Source: Haemonchus contortus (taxonomy: Eukaryota > Nematoda > Chromadorea > Rhabditida > Trichostrongylidae). From it: a stretch of DNA of 64,000 nucleotides. The notes below the pieces were generated by a model. It ran no database searches. It had not been told where the DNA came from and saw only the letters and a list, made by a program, of their open reading frames with translations. The stretch is taken from the NCBI GenBank assembly GCA_000469685.2, contig LS997564.1, positions 41,310,240 to 41,374,239 on the forward strand, in the 5' to 3' direction. Position numbers and translations under genes: made by a program. Positions 10,424 through 20,170 of the stretch are shown here, piece by piece (the stretch's first letter is position 1; the number at the start of each line of letters is the position of its first letter).

Positions 10424-11776
10424 TTACTTGCAAAGTACATGCTTGAAGCAGTTATCGCTGCAAGTGGAGCATGCTGGACCTTCTTGATAAAGTTCGCTGC
10501 CAACTTTAACTTTCCTATATTATATGTAGATTAATCATTACAACCCTAATAACAGCACGTCTTTTAGAATATTAACTCACTGTCCGTAGATGCAAGCAAC
10601 AGTGTAGTAGGAATTGCCGTTTTTGTTGCATAAGGTCACTGAACATCCAAACTTATCTATTTCCGCCTGAGCCATCTGAAAGACTTGGGATTATGATAAC
10701 GAAAGATGATGGCTCTGGTCAAGTCATAAAGGAAGTGCAATGCAATGATGGCGACCTCTAAGGACATTAATGCATTGCTTGGTCGCATGAATTTTCGGAT
10801 GTTCCCCTCTACTCCTCTTTTTATCAGCTTTTGTATGCCATTTTATAAGCATTCAATAGCAAACGTGACTTGTTACCTACCAAGAAGAACGAGATCGCAG
10901 AGGAGTCACTGTCAGTAATATTCTGGAGGTTTTCCCATTGCGGCCTCTGATCCCACCAAAGCGACGCAGCCTTGGAATCAACCAATCGTTCTCATGTTCC
11001 GAGTTGGAAATAGAGTGCTTGCGGTTCACCTGTTCTGCTACACTAATTCCACCGTTGTCATTGTTCGAATCGAAACTGGCGAAATTTCTGTCAGCTTGAT
11101 TGAATCCAGTAACACCAGTAAACCTTTCGCATGTTTTGGTCAACTTAGCGGCTTCCTCTTCCAACGTGCAGTTGTATGCCTGGAGAAAGCAATCTTCATG
11201 GTAGACACACTCGTTGAAAAGCGAAAACCTCAGCGCTGACCATAAAACGCATGTTTGCTGCTGCCGGAAATGTGTATCCTTCTTTGGTTGTGACTTGTCC
11301 TAAGGCAAGTGAAGCTCTGAAACAGCATTACTCACAGCATAGCATCCTGAGCTGCAATATTCAGTTCACTTGTCATTTCTCATGAGCCTTTTCCTTTCCA
11401 ATTGAACGGGTTTCCTCTGAAATGAATACTGAATGAATACTGTCCGGTCGCACCTTCTGCTGTTGTGCGCTTCGAGGAACGCTCTGTGAGCTCGATATAA
11501 CATGAATTGAGTGCCTCTTCCACAACGGCCAGGTACAACTGGAAATGATAGCAATATCAGGGGTAATTTTGAATTATCGGTTTCTATGAGTAACCGAGAA
11601 GGGCTGTATTGATCTAAAACGGACTATCGCCTCTGATCTTGAGTCCACAACTGATGTGAAGAGCCTGAAATTGATAGCAAAATCTCTTTGGTGGTCTGAA
11701 AACTGCTTTTTAATCCTGAAATCAACATTTCAATGAAACGTACCAGGAATAGCACGGTGACTGAGCAAATGAACAT
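10424..11776 (-). CDS. Secreted CAP-domain protein (ASP/SCP-TAPS-like), array copy 2
   Basis: Eight exons give a 219-codon frame: 11776-11744, 11664-11625, 11538-11454, 11316-11241, 11179-11030, 10970-10881, 10675-10581 and 10514-10424. Exon phases are the same as in copy 1, and every length difference between the two copies is a multiple of three. The signal peptide is MFICSVTVLFL. CAP features are FLEAHNSRRASLALGQVTTK, FPAAANMRFM, AYNCTLEEEA, a tryptophan pair in SLWWDQRP, FGCSVTLC, YTVACIYG and the C-terminal hinge QEGPACSTCSDNC. The final codon CAL-V region ends at TAA 10424. As in copy 1, the GEN and HYTQ motifs are replaced. It is likely secreted and active outside the cell; its partner is unknown. 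Confidence 0.82.
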
Positions 11777-11900
11777 TTTGAGCTTCGCAGTGGCCTCTGC
11801 AAAGATAATTTCTCAATAATATACTCTCTATGGAGATCATTATGTGATTTTCTATATCCGCGGGCTCTGAGCGTAAGAGCACTCCATAGAGTAAGGTCGC

Positions 11901-11910
11901 GTTTATACTC
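11901..11910 (-). promoter_or_regulatory. TATA-like element upstream of CAP copy 2
   Basis: GAGTATAAAC on the minus strand lies about 125-135 bp upstream of the ATG at 11776. It is preserved at 18611-18620 before copy 3. Position and conservation support a core promoter; the transcription start was not determined. Confidence 0.4.
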
Positions 11911-13620
11911 AGCAAGATCGTTAGCAGAAGTATGCACGTACTGATTGTGATTGAGCGCCGCTAAGCTGAGCATACACATGATTGCAGCCATTTAGTAGTT
12001 TCCGAAAGCATCTCATCTGAGAATGTCTTCCTCCAGATATGTATCATATGCCTGATTACAATAGGGTCATCCCGAGTGAACTACAGAAATTTTTCCTCTG
12101 CCTCTCCACAGCCAAGGTTGGTGGCTGCTTCAAACTAGTTGGCGGTCACAGATATCATGAATAGCAACCCTACGGTGCGGCTAGGGCGGTGGCGGGTTAC
12201 TGAGGTGCATTAACTAAATCGGGCAGTCTTTTCCCAGGCGAAAGATCGAATGCCAATAGAGAGAAGAAATGCATGAAAATTTGTTTGATTGGAATCTCTC
12301 TATTTTATACAGATCATAGCTGAGAAGCTACGAATTCTCTGCAACTCACAGCTAGCTGTTTAAGAACTAAGCTGAAGAGCCTGGGAACCTTGCGAGGGCA
12401 CTGAAAAGACTGCTTTAATCGAGTCTACTGTACAGAAAGCAAACGTTTCCCACCCTACACTCTCCCACGCTACTGCTTTATGGCAAATCCATCTGATCAG
12501 ATTTGGTCAGTAGTCAAGTATTCCTGATCATTGCCTTTATTGAGAGTTGGGCATTCATTGCGAAATAACCTGGGAGATTTCCACAATGTATGATGCTCCT
12601 ATTGGAATGGATCCCTGGTCCCAAACCTAAGACTGTTTGCTGGGGAACACAGAAAGTCAAATGAGAAGACAGAATGTGAAGTGTTTGAGTGGAATCTCTT
12701 CATGTTCCACTTTTATACCGATTATGTAGAGAAGTACAGTGAATACTATTTAGTCACAAGGGGCTGTTTAAACATCGCTCTTAGCTATTTCCGGTAAACC
12801 AATCAGTTGCGAACAATTCAACATATTACGAGCTTGGTTTTATTTGTCTTATTTCTGCCCTTTCTGTCAGCTACTCCTTGTCCTTGTGCATCTGCAAGCA
12901 GATTTGTCTGCCCTGATTTGAACGATATTTACCACAAACCCACAAAAACTGCTCCAAAATTCGAACATTCAATACTTGATTTGTAGATCCTTTTCCTTGG
13001 TGCACCTCACATTTTGTTTCCTTCGCTAGGGAGAGGTGCAAAGCGGAACCAAGAAAAAGAGGGGTTGCAGGGTGCTGGGTATATGGATACGTAAATTACT
13101 CCAAGGACTTGTTGATTCGACCTAGTTTCAGAATTATCTGATGTTAATTTAACAATCTTTAGGGATTGGGCGCTTGTTGCCTAAAGTGAAAGTGTAACAG
13201 CCGAGTTTACATCATAGTTATAAGTTCCAGTGACGCAAAACTTTATCGGGATGTACTATTTCATAGGTAGTACCTACCAAGAATCTAGCGCTGCTGGTTT
13301 AAGTGAGCCGCTGCACGGTGTTTTTGTCTCAATGTTCTTCTGTTTTGACCTCCATTGTGGCTTGTTCCGAACGGTAGTGCATTAAGGCGGGGATGAGGTG
13401 GGACCAAGAAATGCCCTACCACAACATGCTCTTGGAATACCTACAACCTTCCAGTCCAACTAAATCTTCCGTCCCTGCGCTCAAGTTTTCAGAACGGTGT
13501 GGGAAGCTAGATCACTGAATTGTGCATCGACTGGCCTGCGCAAGTCGTTGCTTCAGTGGCAGGATATGCTCTCCGGACATGTGGTATCGCAGTTCCGGCT
13601 AAAACTCATCAGTGTGGGCG
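11911..13620. other. Upstream interval of CAP copy 2, no gene seen
   Basis: Homologous to 5640-7900 except for the MITEs there. A block near 12780-12910 matches 6780-6910 but carries no conserved reading frame. Confidence 0.4.
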
Positions 13621-13633
13621 CATTCCAAAATCT

Positions 13634-13937
13634 CCACGTACGGTCTTCAATGAACCTCGGCATGATTGAGCTTTGTATAATTCTGTATTCAACTCTCACG
13701 AGGTTGTTATTAAAACTTTATTGGCTGACGTTTCGGCGATGTCGCCTTCCTCAGAGCCTGAAAAGATCAAAACAATTTGCCCATATCCGATCAAACGCCT
13801 CTGCAGCCCTACTGAAGTTCGAGACCCCCCAGGGCGCTCACGTAATCAAAAAAAGCTACTCACCGTAACTTCGTGGATTCTCGCAATCACCCAGCAACCG
13901 AGAGTGGGACCAGAGTCAGCTGGGCATTCCAAAATCT
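13634..13937 (-). mobile_element. Short non-LTR or Penelope-type insertion with 13-bp duplication
   Basis: CATTCCAAAATCT occurs at 13621-13633 and again at 13925-13937, so the ~300 bp between them is a fresh insertion. The same locus in unit 1 (about 7936-7955) lacks it. The insert carries a hammerhead-like core on the minus strand. Short elements with hammerheads are known as Penelope-like element ends and retrozymes. No protein is encoded. Confidence 0.6.
13723..13758 (-). ncRNA. Hammerhead-ribozyme-like motif
   Basis: Read on the minus strand the order is GGCT, CTGAGGA, A, a GGCG/CGCC hairpin, GAAA, CGTC, AGCC. GGCT and AGCC can pair as stem I. CTGAGGA and GAAA are the two conserved core strands, the GC hairpin is stem II, and the self-complementary ACGT would be a minimal stem III that could work as a dimer. 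One extra A between CTGAGGA and stem II departs from the ideal model, so activity is uncertain. Confidence 0.5.
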
Positions 13938-13944
13938 TTATCCT

Positions 13945-14304
13945 CTACTCTTTTCCGTACTGCATCAGGAAGGAGTTACCAAATTTTGAAACGTTTTTTG
14001 AAGCGTAAGCCCTCTTGCTCCCTATTCTTTTTATAACAGCTTTCCTAATGAACTCTATCCATGATAAGAGCACTGCACGGACGGTGAGGATCAGTGACCT
14101 CAGAGCTACGGGGATAAAATTGGCTTGCAAGTGCATCAACATTCCATTGCACCTTTCTTTTTCCTCACTATTGTTCAGTTGGCCAAACAGCTCCCCAATT
14201 TGCTTGAAGAATCGCCGAATGTTGGTAGATGTTGTTTTTCCACTTAAAAACGTGTATGCAATGTCGTACAACGTTTTCGGTTGAAGGTGCATATGATTGC
14301 TCAT
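13945..14304 (-). CDS. Unrecognised exon-like frame, array A unit 2
   Basis: This open minus-strand stretch reads LQPKTLYDIAYTFLSGK, then FFKQIGELFGQLNNSEEK, then RCNGMLMHLQANFIPVAL. Parts of it are kept in unit 1 (8045-8308) with similar residues, which hints at past coding constraint. A possible upstream exon (CNRNMRFENE, near 14395-14430) ends at a GTAAGA donor. I do not recognise a family and cannot prove expression. Confidence 0.3.
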   Translation of the reverse strand: MSNHMHLQPKTLYDIAYTFLSGKTTSTNIRRFFKQIGELFGQLNNSEEKERCNGMLMHLQANFIPVALRSLILTVRAVLLSWIEFIRKAVIKRIGSKRAYASKNVSKFGNSFLMQYGKE

Positions 14305-16087
14305 CTGAGCCTTCTGGGCAAAGTCTTCAACTGGAGTTGCCTTATACTTGATAAATACGGTGTGTACGAGTAGTTACTGGAATTCTTACTTCATTCTCGA
14401 ACCTCATGTTGCGATTGCAGTCAGATGAAATCTCAAGCTGTCCTGACCGATTGAATTCCTTCCTCTAGTCCTTTCTCACGGGTTATCAGCCGCGTGTTTC
14501 TTCATCCTTCAGCCATCTCAGAACACCAGAACCGTCAGGAGGCGAGCCCGCTGTTTTTATAGGATCCTTCTAAAACGCTATCACCTAGGTGAGCGTATCG
14601 CGGCAGAGCTCAAGCATCCTCTTCGAAAATTCGTCTAGACACGATAAGCACCCCCCCCCCCCTCCCCCCTCCTTTCCTCCATGTTCCGTTCCGTGTCTTA
14701 CTTGCATGTCATACCTAACTTGGAATTGAAATCGAGGCCGTTTCACACCTATGACATCTCATAACTTTTGTGACGTAGACTCTTATGATTTTATAGTTAC
14801 TTCTCGAGTTTTAGTACTGAGAAGTATGAGAATAGTTTACTTTCACATTACTTTCAAGATAAATATCTTCGACCCCTCGGTAGTGAATTTTTGGGTGACA
14901 GTTTTCTCCTACATTACAGCTATTTCAAAGAAAAGTTTTTTGACAAGTCCAGCACAACTTTCTTTTCCTAGTATGTATAAAGTATTTGCTGGGAAGCAAG
15001 CTAAGGTACTCATTGAGATTGACTGCGAAGTCATTTCCTCATTTGAACTGTCGGATGGTAGGTGACGAGCCAGCAAAAACTTATTTGGTGAACATGAATA
15101 TCGGTGGTTCAAAGTTCAAAGTTCAAAGGGTTCAATTGGCCCACAGTTCAAAGGGTTCAATTGGCCCACAGTTCAAAGGGTTCGATTGGCCCACAGAACA
15201 AAAATCTCATCAGCGTACATGGTGGTAGCGTAATCGATAACATGTGCAATGGTCAGCGATATCCATCACTTTCTATTCTATTCTAACTTCTAGCACTAGC
15301 AAGACTTCCTCTTTTTGAAAAAGAATCACATTAATCAAGCTCTTTGAAATTAGCAGGGTCTTTTTTTGAGCTTTTGAGACGGACGGTATTCGGACGAACA
15401 AGTGATATGTCTTCAGATGTGAGTCCATCTTCAAACCATCTTCGAATGATCGTGAACATCCATGTCTCCGGCTCTCAGACACCGTCATTTTGGCAGACCA
15501 AAGTTGATCTGTGTGTCGAACATGTACTGTAATCCCAAAAGGTAGCTCGTAGAATACACACCTGTCCTTTAGCACCTCTCTGGTGGTTTCTGTCCCGCTT
15601 GCATACGGGTATTCGAATCTGGCTGGCAACCTCTGGTTCTGTCCATAGGTGGGAAGAAGTTGACCGAATTCGTGGAAGTCGGTAAAGTTTTCTCCTTCTT
15701 CTTAGAGCTCCGGAAGGGTCCGCTAGTAGGTCTCTTATCGCTTTCTCGCGTTCAAATGCCGAACATTTTTTTGTGAGGAATCTCTCCACGCTGTTCAAAT
15801 TTATTCAAAGTGACTAGACTTCGTTGTTTCATGCAAGTTGTTGTGAACTAAAGTCAGTGATTATTATAAGAATGAGTTCGAAGTCAATTCGGATCTGGAG
15901 CACGTTAGTATGTCCCATGCCTTTGTGAAGTAAAATTATATATGTTGTAACTGATTTTCCGAACTAATTTCGGAAACCTATGGATAGAAGTAGAAACCAC
16001 TTTGTTTTCTTGAAAGAAGTACTCCGCAATTGTATACTTTGACCCAGGCTCTTTCCATATGCTATTACTACTTCTAGAAAAAAGGTT
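14305..16087. other. Array A interval between copies 2 and 3
   Basis: This is the third copy of the gene-free flank (compare 1901-3640 and 8755-9890). A C-rich simple repeat is at 14651-14676. No gene is seen. Confidence 0.4.
15117..15196. repeat. Three tandem ~26-bp repeats
   Basis: The motif AGTTCAAAGGGTTCAATTGG plus CCCAC is repeated three times, the last with CGATTGG. Unit 2 has a single copy at the same place (near 9135-9160), so this is a local expansion. Confidence 0.7.
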
Positions 16088-16718
16088 TTAAAGGCACGGT
16101 TCACGATATAAGGTTACTGAGTTCTCCCTTTAGGAATACTCAGCGCCCCCATGGGTGGTAGAAGGGACCCACTCACTCCCACAATTTCGGCACTTACGGC
16201 ATAGTGGAAGCCCCGTTGCTGCCGTAGTTCGCTTTCCCGCCCTTCGATCGGTGTCACGTTAGACGAGTGTCGAGACAATACAGATTGCAGCTATTCTTTC
16301 TAGGACCCACACACAATCAGCTGGTCGCCGAGTGTTGAGGCAGTGTTTTTCTCCCTTTCTTTTTTCCCCTGTTTTTCTTTTTGCTGCCGCGATCCCTTAT
16401 TTAATTTCCTACTCCTAGAGGCTGAAAAAAGTGAGCTACTTTGCTGTTACTGGGGTTTTTTTTTGTTTATTTATGCTTATAAGTGGATGAATTTTCGCTT
16501 ACCATCGGCTGTTATTCGCACCAGGACCCACACGCGCGCAGTGAAACGCACTGTTTAGCTCGTCCAGCCCCCTTTTTAATGGTTTTTTCGAAGCCTTTTT
16601 CTTTTTGGAAACACCGATTCACGCAGTTTCTCCACCTTCATCACACTATTTTCGATCTTGTCTTCCATTTTTCATCATAATCTGGATTACCCAAAATGAT
16701 CGTGAACTGTGCCTTTAA
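16088..16718. mobile_element. TTAA-flanked DNA transposon inside array unit 3
   Basis: The left end is TTAAAGGCACGGTTCACGAT and the right end is ATCGTGAACTGTGCCTTTAA. The other units lack the insert: unit 2 reads CCTTTTCAAATTGAG across the site (near 10060), so TTAA was probably the target. No open reading frame of transposase type is present. Confidence 0.75.
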
Positions 16719-17099
16719 TTTGAAAAATGTTCGAGGGATCGATCTTTGCTGCCTGTTCATCTTTTTAGATCTGGTCCTCACAGTTAGAAAGTAGTGGTGA
16801 GGGCGGGCTGACGCTTTCGTAACTGTGCGGAGTGTACATCAGAAAAGCTCCATCTTGGGAGTTTTGCATGTCATATAACAGTTAGAAAACAATTGCCCAA
16901 TAAATTGCCCATTCGTTTCCTGTGCTGTCTCACTGGAATTTTTTCGAATGGAATGTGTTTCTGATGCAGCTTGAAAAAGTGAACCTTTAAAAACCTGACA
17001 CTATCCCCCAAGGTAATTGTAGACAAGCAAGCCAGAGCATTCAATGAAATTATGGAAAATTTCTGCAGTGCCATCAAAATTTATTGAAGTAGAAACACT

Positions 17100-18488
17100 T
17101 TATGGTTTCTTGCAAAGAACTCTCTTGTAGCAGTCTTTGGTGCAAGTGGAGCATGCTGGGCCTTGTTAGTAAAGCTGGCTGCCGACTTCGACTTCCCTAT
17201 ATTAGATGTACATTGCTCATCACAACCTTAACAACCCACACTCTTCAAGGTCTAAACTCACTCTCCGTAGATGCAAGCAACAGTATAGTAGGACCCAATG
17301 CCTTCGCTGCATAAGCTCACGGAACATCCACTTTGATGTATTGTCGCCTGAGCCATCTGGAAAGAACAGGACTGTTAGCAAATGTTGAATAGCCTACAAA
17401 GTATATAAAGGACGAAGAATGTTGACTTCAGGCAAGCCATATAGAAAAGGCCGTGACCGTGATGGCGACCAGGAAAGAAAATCGTGCAATGCTGGTTGCA
17501 TGATTTTTAAATTTTTTTCTCGATTGCCTTGCCATCTGCTTTGGCATTGCGCCCTACGAAAATTCAGTGACCAAACTGACTCATTACCAACCAGGAAAAA
17601 GGGGATCGCTGAGTCATCCTCAATAATATTCTCGAAGTTGTGCCATTGCGACTTCTGGCTCCACCATTCCGAAAGAGCCTTGGAATCAACCGTTCAGTCT
17701 GAAAATAGAGTGTTCCCAGCTTACCTTTCTAGCTGCACTAATTCCACCGTTGTCTTTGACTGAATCGATACTGAAGAAACTAGATCTAGTTCCATTGAAA
17801 TGGGTTCTATTTGAAAATCTTTTGCATGTTTTCGTCAACTCAGTGGCTTCCTCTTCCAGACTACAATTGTATGCCTGAAGGAAGTGATCTATATGGAGTA
17901 TACAATCCTTTGAAAGCGAAACTTCTTGCTGACCATGAACCGCATGTTGGCTGCTTTTGGTAAGTTTGTGCCTCCTTCCATTTCGACTTCTCCTTTAGCA
18001 AGAGAAGCTCTGTAATTATACTATTCACGACATTGTATCCTCAACTGCAACTTTAATGAGCCTGATATTTATCACAGAAGGCTCTGTCTTACAAGTTACC
18101 CCAAAGCGTTCCCCAACGATCGGATTCCTATTAGGGAACTTTTATAATGAAATCGCACCTGTGTGTTTTGAGGAATATTCTTTGAAGTTTATATGCCGTG
18201 AATTGATGGCCTATCCTACAAGGGTCAGGTACATCTGAAACATGTTAGCAGTGACAGGAAGCAGTTTTGAAGATTCGAGCTTTGTAAGTAACAGGAAGGG
18301 CTGCATTCCTGTAAGTAAGAGCAGGCCATTACGAACCATTGACACTGATCTTGAATCCACTGTTGTTCTGAAGAGCCTGAAATTGGTAAACAAATTTACT
18401 TGGTGATCAGGGAGCTACTTTATAACTTTGAAATTGGCACTTCAGTGGAACGCATCAGTAGTAGAATGACGATTGAGCAAATGAGCAT
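17100..18488 (-). pseudogene. CAP-domain gene, array copy 3, decayed
   Basis: All eight exons can be aligned to copies 1 and 2: 18488-18456, 18376-18337, 18234-18159, 18009-17934, 17874-17725, 17678-17592, 17356-17262 and 17196-17100. Three lesions are visible. The donor after the signal exon MLICSIVILLL reads AT instead of GT. Exon 3 has lost nine bases, removing the HN of the CAP helix and leaving FLKTHR. In exon 8 the codon after SQLY is TAA (17168-17166), so the Cys hinge QGPACSTC is not translated. Otherwise the frame is open (AYNCSLEEEA, WWSQKSQW, QSGCSVSLC). It could still give a truncated product if an alternative donor is used, but it is probably a pseudogene. Confidence 0.8.
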
Positions 18489-19647
18489 GTTGAGCCTCAC
18501 AGTAGTTTCTGCAAAACATATTCATTAATAAAACCTCCTTTGGACATCACTGTACGATTCCCTGCGTCCCTGACTTTTGAGCATGAAAGGACTTCTCAAA
18601 ACAAGGTCGTGTTTATACTCAGCGACATGAGTCTTGATTGCAGCTGAGGGTTGCTGAGCTGGTTGAGCATACACTTGATTGGGACCGCTTAGTACTTCAA
18701 AATAGCGACTCATTAGACCATGCAGTGTTTCCACCTCTCAGTGTTTCTTCCTTGTTTTCTGTACATCATATACATAATTGCAAAGGCGTCATTCCAACTG
18801 AACTAAGGGTTCTTCCCTGAGCCTCTACACAGCTAAAGTTGGTGGCTTTTACAAGCTAGTTGGCGGTAACAGTTACATAAGTCCTACGATACGAATAGGG
18901 CGGTGTTACTGGAATGCACTACCTAAGTCAGGCAGGACCTTTCCGAGTCGAAAGATCGAATCCTTATAGAGAAGGAGTGCATAGAACTTCGTTTGGTTGG
19001 GAATCATCCCGTTTTTTTATACGGAATTCATCGCTGAAAGTAGCGAACGCTGCATAAGAAGAGTAGGTTGCGAATCATGGGAACTTGAGACTACTAGAAG
19101 ACTACTGAAGTGACTGTCCCGACCGAGTATACTGTACACAAAGCAAATGTTTTCTATCCGGTCCTCCCACGCCACTGCTTCTTGTTGAACCCATCTGATC
19201 AGATTTGGTAACTAGTCAGGAGGTGCAGCTAAGGTGTTGCCTTCCACGAGAGTTGGGCATTGATTCCAAGGTAAGAGCTCGGGAACGGTTTAGTGATGTC
19301 CTTAGGATATATTAGACGAGAACAACTAGATACCCTCAGCTAATAGACTTATTCCTACCCTCGATAGCAAGTCCACATTTGCTGCCCTTGCCCTACCTAC
19401 ATTGCTACCTAGGGTAAGATAAAGGCGACCCTCCAGTGCTGGCTGTTAACAGAACCATATTCAAGTGTAATTGTTCCCATTCTTATCTCGAACACCTCCT
19501 CCAATTACCAACAAATCGTTTGCCTAAAGTCTGTGATTCGCTTTTACGATCGTATAGGGGCAAAAATTTCATCGATAAAAATCATTGCGAAGTTTGAAAA
19601 GGTAGGGTAAAACGCTGTAAGCCGATGGTCCATGCAACTTCAATTAG
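18489..19647. other. Upstream region of CAP copy 3 and left flank of BEL element
   Basis: A TATA-like GAGTATAAAC lies at 18611-18620 on the minus strand. The array similarity fades after about 19.25 kb. No gene is seen from there to the retrotransposon. Confidence 0.4.
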
Positions 19648-19652
19648 GCCTT

Positions 19653-20157
19653 TGTGGTAAATAATGTGGTGAGGTTGCTCGCCCAAAATCTATATAGATT
19701 TGCCACGCGGATACCTCTGAACTGCTTGAGTGCACGGCTTGGTGTGAAACTTTATTAGTACAACGAAACACTAATAAGAGTTACTTCTTCTCCTGCGGTC
19801 GTCCGACGTCCGATCGTGGAAAGGTCGACTGGATATTGAGTATTGGATATTGGATATTGAATATTGGATATTGGATATTGGATATTGGATATTGGATATT
19901 GGATATTGGATATTGGATATTGGGTATTGGATATTGGATACGGTAATGCCGGATTGCAGACCACCAGGTCCAAGAATGAGCCCACTGAGAAGCCCTCCGG
20001 CTATTTATACCCCCCGGTCAGGCCACAGATCAAAGGTTAGATCACACGCACTTTTGATCTTCGCATGTCGGTGCGCGCGTTGGGCCACCTCGACGACAGA
20101 GTGTTAGTGTAGAGCTTGCCGCCTTGTAGCATGTACTGTATGGTAGCAGCTGCTACA
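19653..20157 (-). repeat. BEL/Pao 3' LTR
   Basis: Begins TGTGGTAAATAATG and ends GCAGCTGCTACA on the plus strand. It contains the heptamer array (about 19830-19940). On the minus strand the TATA box is at 20001-20009 and AATAAA is at 19751-19756. Confidence 0.93.
19830..19941. repeat. Heptamer minisatellite in LTR (TATTGGA)n
   Basis: About 16 head-to-tail copies of a 7-bp unit (GGATATT and single-base variants such as GAATATT, GAGTATT and GGGTATT). The same array with the same variants is in the other LTR at 27801-27912. Confidence 0.95.
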
Positions 20158-20170
20158 CTCCCGGGGGCAA

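Larger units (their letters stand above)
8751..14745. repeat. Array A unit 2 (CAP gene copy 2)
   Basis: This is the second full copy of the ~6-kb unit, with CAP copy 2 at 10424-11776. A ~300-bp insertion at 13634-13937 is absent from the equivalent place in unit 1 (near 7940). Confidence 0.7.
14746..19300. repeat. Array A unit 3, incomplete
   Basis: Collinear with unit 2 from its left edge to about the equivalent of 12.6 kb, then similarity stops before the BEL element. It contains the decayed CAP copy 3 and a TTAA-flanked MITE. Confidence 0.65.

Noticed and set aside
14651..14676. C-run as a functional element
   Set aside because: A plain simple repeat, and unit 2 has a shorter version (near 8660) with no structure.
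19755..20107. Open frames of YPISNTQ/YWILDIG repeats in the BEL LTR (also at 27726-28078)
   Set aside because: They only translate the 7-bp minisatellite, and both strands are open for the same reason.
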